Below, one piece after another: positions 31,994 to 35,567 of a stretch of 35,567 bases of DNA. Where the stretch lies: positions 1 to 35,567 of the forward strand of contig SUSW01000038.1 in NCBI GenBank assembly GCA_015063235.1. The letters are read 5' to 3'. The position numbers and the translations under genes were made by a program. The notes beneath the pieces were generated by a model. It worked only from the letters and a program-made list of their open reading frames with translations. It did no database searches and was not told the origin of the DNA. Positions within the stretch are counted from its first letter, which is position 1, and the number at the start of each line of letters is the position of its first letter. The DNA is from Thermoplasmata archaeon. Its GTDB lineage: Archaea > Thermoplasmatota > Thermoplasmata > Methanomassiliicoccales > Methanomethylophilaceae.

Positions 31994-33268
31994 ATGAGCG
32001 GTCATCATATCGACGTTTCCAAGACCTCGGGCGGTATCCCCGTTGTAGTCGACAACATTCCCGACAGCGAGAGCGCGGCCTACATGATAGGCGTCGCTAC
32101 CGGCTCTAGGGACGAGACCGAGGACATATTCGGGCTGTCGCACCTACTCGAGCACACCGTGTTCAGGGAGACGAAGACAATGGATTCGTACCAGATGGCT
32201 AAGGAGATCGAGGGTGCTGGGGGAGAGCTTAATGCTTTCACCGGAAGGGAGATGACCGCATTCTACGGGATTACTATCAAAGAGACCGCTGATGTAGCCA
32301 GAAGGATCGTCGGAGACATAGTCGCTAATCCGCTCATTAACGATAAGGCGACGAAGCTGGAGAAGAAGATCGTTCTCCAGGAACTCAACATGATCAAGAA
32401 CGAGCCGGAGAGGTACATCCACGATCTCTTCGAGACAGTCCTTTGGAGGGGTCATGAGCTCGCTCAGGATGAGGGAGGAGATCCGAAGCTGGTCGCCAAG
32501 ATGACTCACAAGGATCTCAGGAAATACTACGAGGAGAAGTATCTGATTCCCAACCTGTCGGTATACGCAGTCGGTTCCGTGGACCTCGATGAGACGGTCG
32601 CATGGGCGGAGGAGACTCTCGACAGCATGTCCGGAGGTAAGAGGAATGTCAGGAAGGTGCCCCACACACCCGAGGCCAAGTACGAGTTCGTCAAGAACGA
32701 CTCCGATCATTACCAGGTCGCCATGGGATTCCCCTCATACAGCTCTTCGAATCCGGACCGTATGGCCATGTCCATGATGTCGGCAGTACTTGGATCGGGA
32801 ACGAGTTCCAGGTTGTTCAATGATGTCAGGGAGAAGAAGGCGCTCGTGTATTCCATCTTCACATCCATAGCCCAGAACAGTGATGCATCGTCCACGACCG
32901 TGTACATGTCATGCACAAAGGAAAACGTGGAAGTGGCGATGCAGACCACATCCGAGGTTATCGGGAAGTTCCTTAAGGAAGGTTTGGAGAAAGGTGAGCT
33001 TGACAGGGCCAAGAGACTGATTAAGGGAGCAAACGTCAGGGCGATGGAATCGACGGACAACAGGCTGTACAGGCTCGGTGTAAACCACATGCTCAACGGA
33101 AGCACCGAGACCCTCGAGCAGAGGCTTGCAAAGATCGACACGGTCACCGAGGACGACGTCATGAGGGTAGCGGAAGACCTGCTGAAGTTCGACCGTATGA
33201 ACGTGGTCGTCCTGGGAAAGACCTGCCGCCCGCTCAAAGAATACGATATGAACAAGCTCAGCTTCTGA
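31994..33268 (+). CDS. M16-family zinc metallopeptidase
   Basis: A 424-residue pitrilysin/processing-peptidase-like protein. The inverted zinc motif HLLEH (H50, E53, H54) is followed 75 residues later by E130 in VLQELNMIKNEPER, giving HxxEH...E as expected. The second half is the inactive partner domain, with the R/Y-like pair near LYRLGVNHM. It has the size of bacterial YmxG/PqqF-like and mitochondrial processing peptidases. The substrate is unknown. ATG 31994 is used because upstream sequence in this frame is antisense to the PAC2 gene. It overlaps the hydrogenase protease stop by 11 bases, convergently. Confidence 0.9.
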   Translation: MSGHHIDVSKTSGGIPVVVDNIPDSESAAYMIGVATGSRDETEDIFGLSHLLEHTVFRETKTMDSYQMAKEIEGAGGELNAFTGREMTAFYGITIKETADVARRIVGDIVANPLINDKATKLEKKIVLQELNMIKNEPERYIHDLFETVLWRGHELAQDEGGDPKLVAKMTHKDLRKYYEEKYLIPNLSVYAVGSVDLDETVAWAEETLDSMSGGKRNVRKVPHTPEAKYEFVKNDSDHYQVAMGFPSYSSSNPDRMAMSMMSAVLGSGTSSRLFNDVREKKALVYSIFTSIAQNSDASSTTVYMSCTKENVEVAMQTTSEVIGKFLKEGLEKGELDRAKRLIKGANVRAMESTDNRLYRLGVNHMLNGSTETLEQRLAKIDTVTEDDVMRVAEDLLKFDRMNVVVLGKTCRPLKEYDMNKLSF

Positions 33269-33743
33269 GCTGTCCGATAAGATGCATCACAGCGTTCTTC
33301 GCGCTGTCCACTGAAGCTTCCACCGCAGGGGTCATGGTCTCAGATACGGTCTTGATGTCCTCGACCTCAATGGCTATGTACATTATCTTCTCAGGCATGA
33401 TGCTCGGATCCATCTGGCGCCCTATACGGATGGCAGTGGGGAGGTTAACGTCGTGGGACGAAGCCTCGTTGATTCCGCTCTCGAAGTCTTCCTCGGAAAA
33501 TATCATGACTGTCCCGGGACTGTAGGAACCGGTCTGGATTGCATCGACGATGATGGCGAATCTGTAACCGTGGATCACAGGCAGGATATCCAGTCCGCCC
33601 ACGGCCTCCTGGTAGCAGTCCACACAGTCCAGATGCATATCCTCTATAGCCTGGGAGACTCTCAGCCCTACGGCATCGTCGGACATGATCGGGCTGCCGA
33701 GGCCCACTATCGCTATCTCGGAATCTCTGTCGTTCAGTCCCAT
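33258..33743 (-). CDS. Hydrogenase maturation protease (M52 family)
   Basis: A 161-residue nickel-dependent endopeptidase that trims the C-terminus of the [NiFe]-hydrogenase large subunit after cofactor insertion. Candidate metal ligands are D22 or D23 (in GLGSPIMSDDAVGLRV), D67 (in IIVDAIQTG) and H97 (in SSHDVNL). The frame is open for 33 more codons, but ATG 33743 begins the family-like text and an AATAATAAAT box about 25-35 bases upstream suits a leaderless start there. The gene lies beside hdrCB, so an Mvh-type hydrogenase is the likely client. Confidence 0.87.
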   Translation of the reverse strand: MGLNDRDSEIAIVGLGSPIMSDDAVGLRVSQAIEDMHLDCVDCYQEAVGGLDILPVIHGYRFAIIVDAIQTGSYSPGTVMIFSEEDFESGINEASSHDVNLPTAIRIGRQMDPSIMPEKIMYIAIEVEDIKTVSETMTPAVEASVDSAKNAVMHLIGQLRS

Positions 33744-33834
33744 CTGATCGGCATTGCATGTTGGATCCGATTTATTATTCTTGGCCTGCTGGATGCCGAA
33801 GGTATTATCTTTAAGGGTAACACTGAGGGAAGAT

Positions 33835-34635
33835 GTGGACATATCTATCCAGAATTCTCAGATAATCAACGGAAAGACCGTGACCGCACGTCAGATAGAG
33901 GCGCTGATGGCCGTCGAGGAGACCGGTAGCCAGACATCTGCGGCAAAGCGTCTCGGCATATCTGTGCCGGTGCTCCACAAATATATTGCATGCATCGAGG
34001 AGGCGGTAGGCGGACCTGTACTGAAGACCACTCCGGCAGGCTCGGTCCTCACACATACCGGAAAGGAGATTCTGGACCTCGCCCGTTATACGGAGAACAG
34101 GTGTATAATGGACAGGGGATTTACAGTGTGCTGCACTCCAGTCACCGAGGACATCATGATGTCAGTGATATCTGCATCGAAGATACCGGATGCACATATC
34201 ATCGTATCCGATGATGAGTACAATATCCGCCTTATGAGGGAGAACAGGGCCGATCTGGCGATTATCGACGACCCTCTGTACCTCTTCGAAGTCGAGGAAT
34301 ATCAGATGGAAGAGATCGGATACATGGGCATGGTCTACATAGACAACGGACCCAACTTCATCCGCTACAAGTACGGCGCCCAAAGGGTCGCTTTCATGTA
34401 TCTCGATTCGATCAATAAGAAGTATAACATCGATTCGGAGACATTCTCGCTTCCGGAACTGCTGGGATCCAACAAGAGCTTCTTCATCGACGAGTTCATG
34501 CTCACCAGGAGGAATCTCAGGCTGAAGAGTGCAGTGGATCCGAAGATGCTCCGCCACGCCATCACAGCCATCTACCGTGAGGAGGAACCGCGTATTTCCA
34601 AGATCATAAAAGCGGTAAAGGCCAGAAAACTCTGA
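33835..34635 (+). CDS. LysR/ModE-like transcriptional regulator
   Basis: A 266-residue protein with an N-terminal winged helix of LysR/ModE type (ARQIEALMAVEETGSQTSAAKRLGISVP, then a wing ending in LTHTGKEIL) and a periplasmic-binding-like effector domain (VSDDEYNIRLMRENRADLAIIDDPLYL). The start is GTG 33835, with GAGGGA just upstream; longer frame-open sequence has no support. It sits 86 bases upstream of hdrC on the same strand and may regulate hdrCB or the divergent hydrogenase protease. The effector is unknown; molybdate or an oxyanion is one idea. Confidence 0.8.
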   Translation: MDISIQNSQIINGKTVTARQIEALMAVEETGSQTSAAKRLGISVPVLHKYIACIEEAVGGPVLKTTPAGSVLTHTGKEILDLARYTENRCIMDRGFTVCCTPVTEDIMMSVISASKIPDAHIIVSDDEYNIRLMRENRADLAIIDDPLYLFEVEEYQMEEIGYMGMVYIDNGPNFIRYKYGAQRVAFMYLDSINKKYNIDSETFSLPELLGSNKSFFIDEFMLTRRNLRLKSAVDPKMLRHAITAIYREEEPRISKIIKAVKARKL

Positions 34636-34683
34636 GAAAGGTATTACCCATAAGGATAATACCGTCTGGTCACAAACATCCCC

Positions 34684-34692
34684 TATTATATA
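34684..34692 (+). promoter_or_regulatory. TATA box of hdrCB
   Basis: TATTATATA ends 29 bases before ATG 34722, within the 86-base gap after the regulator gene. The implied leader is only a few bases. Confidence 0.65.
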
Positions 34693-34721
34693 GGAGACTT
34701 ACGGTAGAAGGTCCGATTATC

Positions 34722-35204
34722 ATGGTTACACCCAAGGCAGAGATCTCGAAGGAGATCGCGGATGCAGCAAAGATGTGCTTCCAGTGCGGTACCTGTACAG
34801 CAGGATGCCCCTCAGGAAGGAGGACCTCCTACAGGGTCAGGAAGATCGTCAGGATGGCACAGCTCGGAATGAAAGAGGAGATCCTCAGCTCCGATGAGCT
34901 GTGGGAGTGCAGCACCTGCTACACATGTGTTGAGAGGTGCCCCCGTCAGGTCCCCATCGTTGATATCATCATCGACCTCAGGAACATGGCAGTCGCAGAG
35001 GGTCACATGAGGCCCCAGCACAAGGGAACCGCAACCAACCTCGTCAAGTTCGGACACACAGTCGATGTCAAAGAGAACATCTCCAAGCTCAGGGCAGAAA
35101 TGGGCCTCCCCGAGGTACCCCCCACAGTCCTCGCCAACCCCGCAGCAAAGGCAGACCTTGACAAGATCCTGGCAGCAACAGGATTCACCAAGATCGTGGA
35201 GTGA
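34722..35204 (+). CDS. hdrC: Heterodisulfide reductase subunit C
   Basis: A 160-residue iron-sulfur protein of the HdrABC complex, which reduces the CoM-S-S-CoB heterodisulfide in methanogenesis. Two four-cysteine 4Fe-4S motifs are present: C19/C22/C25/C29 and C63/C66/C69/C73. Length and order match soluble HdrC. hdrB begins five bases after the TGA stop, the standard hdrCB arrangement. HdrA and Mvh hydrogenase genes are not in the window. Confidence 0.94.
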   Translation: MVTPKAEISKEIADAAKMCFQCGTCTAGCPSGRRTSYRVRKIVRMAQLGMKEEILSSDELWECSTCYTCVERCPRQVPIVDIIIDLRNMAVAEGHMRPQHKGTATNLVKFGHTVDVKENISKLRAEMGLPEVPPTVLANPAAKADLDKILAATGFTKIVE

Positions 35205-35209
35205 TTAAG

Positions 35210-35567
35210 ATGGCTAAATACGCATTTTTCCTCGGATGTATCGCACCCCTCAGATACCCCGGAATCGAGAAGTCAACAAGAGAGGTCTGCAAGGCACTCG
35301 GAATCGAGCTCGTAGACCTGAAGGACGCAAGCTGCTGTCCTGCACCCGGAGTCATCAGGGCCTTCAACAAGAAGACCTGGCTCGCAGCTGCGGCAAGGAA
35401 CCTCGCCCTCGCAGAGAAAGAGGGACTTGAGATCGTCACAATCTGTAACGGATGCTACGGATCGCGCTTCGATGCAGCATACGAGCTCGCAGAGGACAAG
35501 GAGCTCCTCGCAGAGGTCAACAAGATCCTCGCAGAGATCGGAATGGAGTACAAGGGAACCACAAAGG
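35210..35567 (+). CDS. hdrB: Heterodisulfide reductase subunit B, N-terminal part
   Basis: The first 119 residues are visible before the window ends. MAKYAFFLGCIAPLRYPGIEKST is the start of HdrB, and two cysteine-rich CCG-type segments follow (DASCCPAPGV and TICNGCYGSR), which in the HdrABC structure bind the two non-cubane 4Fe-4S clusters where the heterodisulfide is cleaved. GTGATTAAG lies between the genes, leaving a short spacer. The remaining two-thirds of the gene lie downstream. Confidence 0.93.
   Translation, partial: MAKYAFFLGCIAPLRYPGIEKSTREVCKALGIELVDLKDASCCPAPGVIRAFNKKTWLAAAARNLALAEKEGLEIVTICNGCYGSRFDAAYELAEDKELLAEVNKILAEIGMEYKGTTK

Noticed and set aside
1-35567. CRISPR arrays, rRNA genes or prophage
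   Set aside because: No regularly spaced repeats, rRNA sequence or phage structural genes were seen on either strand.

Overview
The window is archaeal and most likely comes from a methanogen of the order Methanomassiliicoccales (Thermoplasmata), perhaps a host-associated Methanomethylophilaceae. The evidence is an archaeal spc-type ribosomal operon running into secY, an EMC3/YidC-like gene, cmk and cbf5; archaeal-only enzymes (PurP, Cbf5, aRF1, DtdA-type deacylase, pyruvoyl arginine decarboxylase); TATA boxes placed close to start codons; heterodisulfide reductase genes hdrCB; and cobamide salvage genes. The lineage is an inference, because no 16S rRNA or mcr gene is in view.

Layout. 1-6127: ribosomal proteins L19e (partial), L18, S5, L30 and L15, then secY, an EMC3/TMCO1-like gene, cmk and cbf5, all on + with very short gaps or overlaps. 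6166-8034: three unrecognised genes. 8114-10761: trpS-pheS. 10357-11958 (-): a winged-helix plus helical-repeat protein whose frame holds one TAG. 12052-17296: D-aminoacyl-tRNA deacylase, UMP kinase (-), release factor aRF1, argS and a GNAT acetyltransferase. 17304-18695: an IS110-family (IS1111-like) element with subterminal inverted repeats and a structured non-coding right end, a candidate bridge RNA. 18744-21770 (-): a membrane-anchored exported protein, purP, tRNA-Gln(CUG), a small winged-helix protein and a bacterial-type zinc adenylate kinase. 21865-23854: tandem CbiZ-family genes. 23955-26908: a GlcD-like flavoprotein, an M50 protease (-) and a HAD hydrolase. 26923-28860: a PUA/PAPS-reductase-like/ferredoxin protein with an in-frame TAG. 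28885-33268: beta carbonic anhydrase, a membrane protein, a zinc-ribbon protein, arginine decarboxylase, a PAC2 protein and an M16 protease. 33258-35567: hydrogenase maturation protease, a LysR-like regulator, hdrC and hdrB (partial).

The most interesting signal is stop-codon use. Thirty-nine clean genes with a visible terminus end in TGA (35) or TAA (4), and none in TAG. The only two TAG codons that close otherwise convincing reading frames (27391-27393 on +; 11674-11676 on -) sit inside a gene, and the same frame continues with protein-like sequence. At 27391 the TAG lies inside a PUA-like domain whose second half and all catalytic domains follow in frame. In a lineage known to decode UAG as pyrrolysine, this points to candidate pyrrolysine-containing or read-through proteins other than methylamine methyltransferases, one of them possibly a regulator. 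Nonsense mutations cannot be excluded from sequence alone.

How the genes fit together: the first half is translation (ribosome, aminoacyl-tRNA synthetases, termination, tRNA proofreading, tRNA/rRNA pseudouridylation). The second half is methanogen metabolism: corrinoid salvage, a methanogen-type Fe-S sulfur-transfer-like enzyme, carbonic anhydrase, nickel hydrogenase maturation and heterodisulfide reductase.
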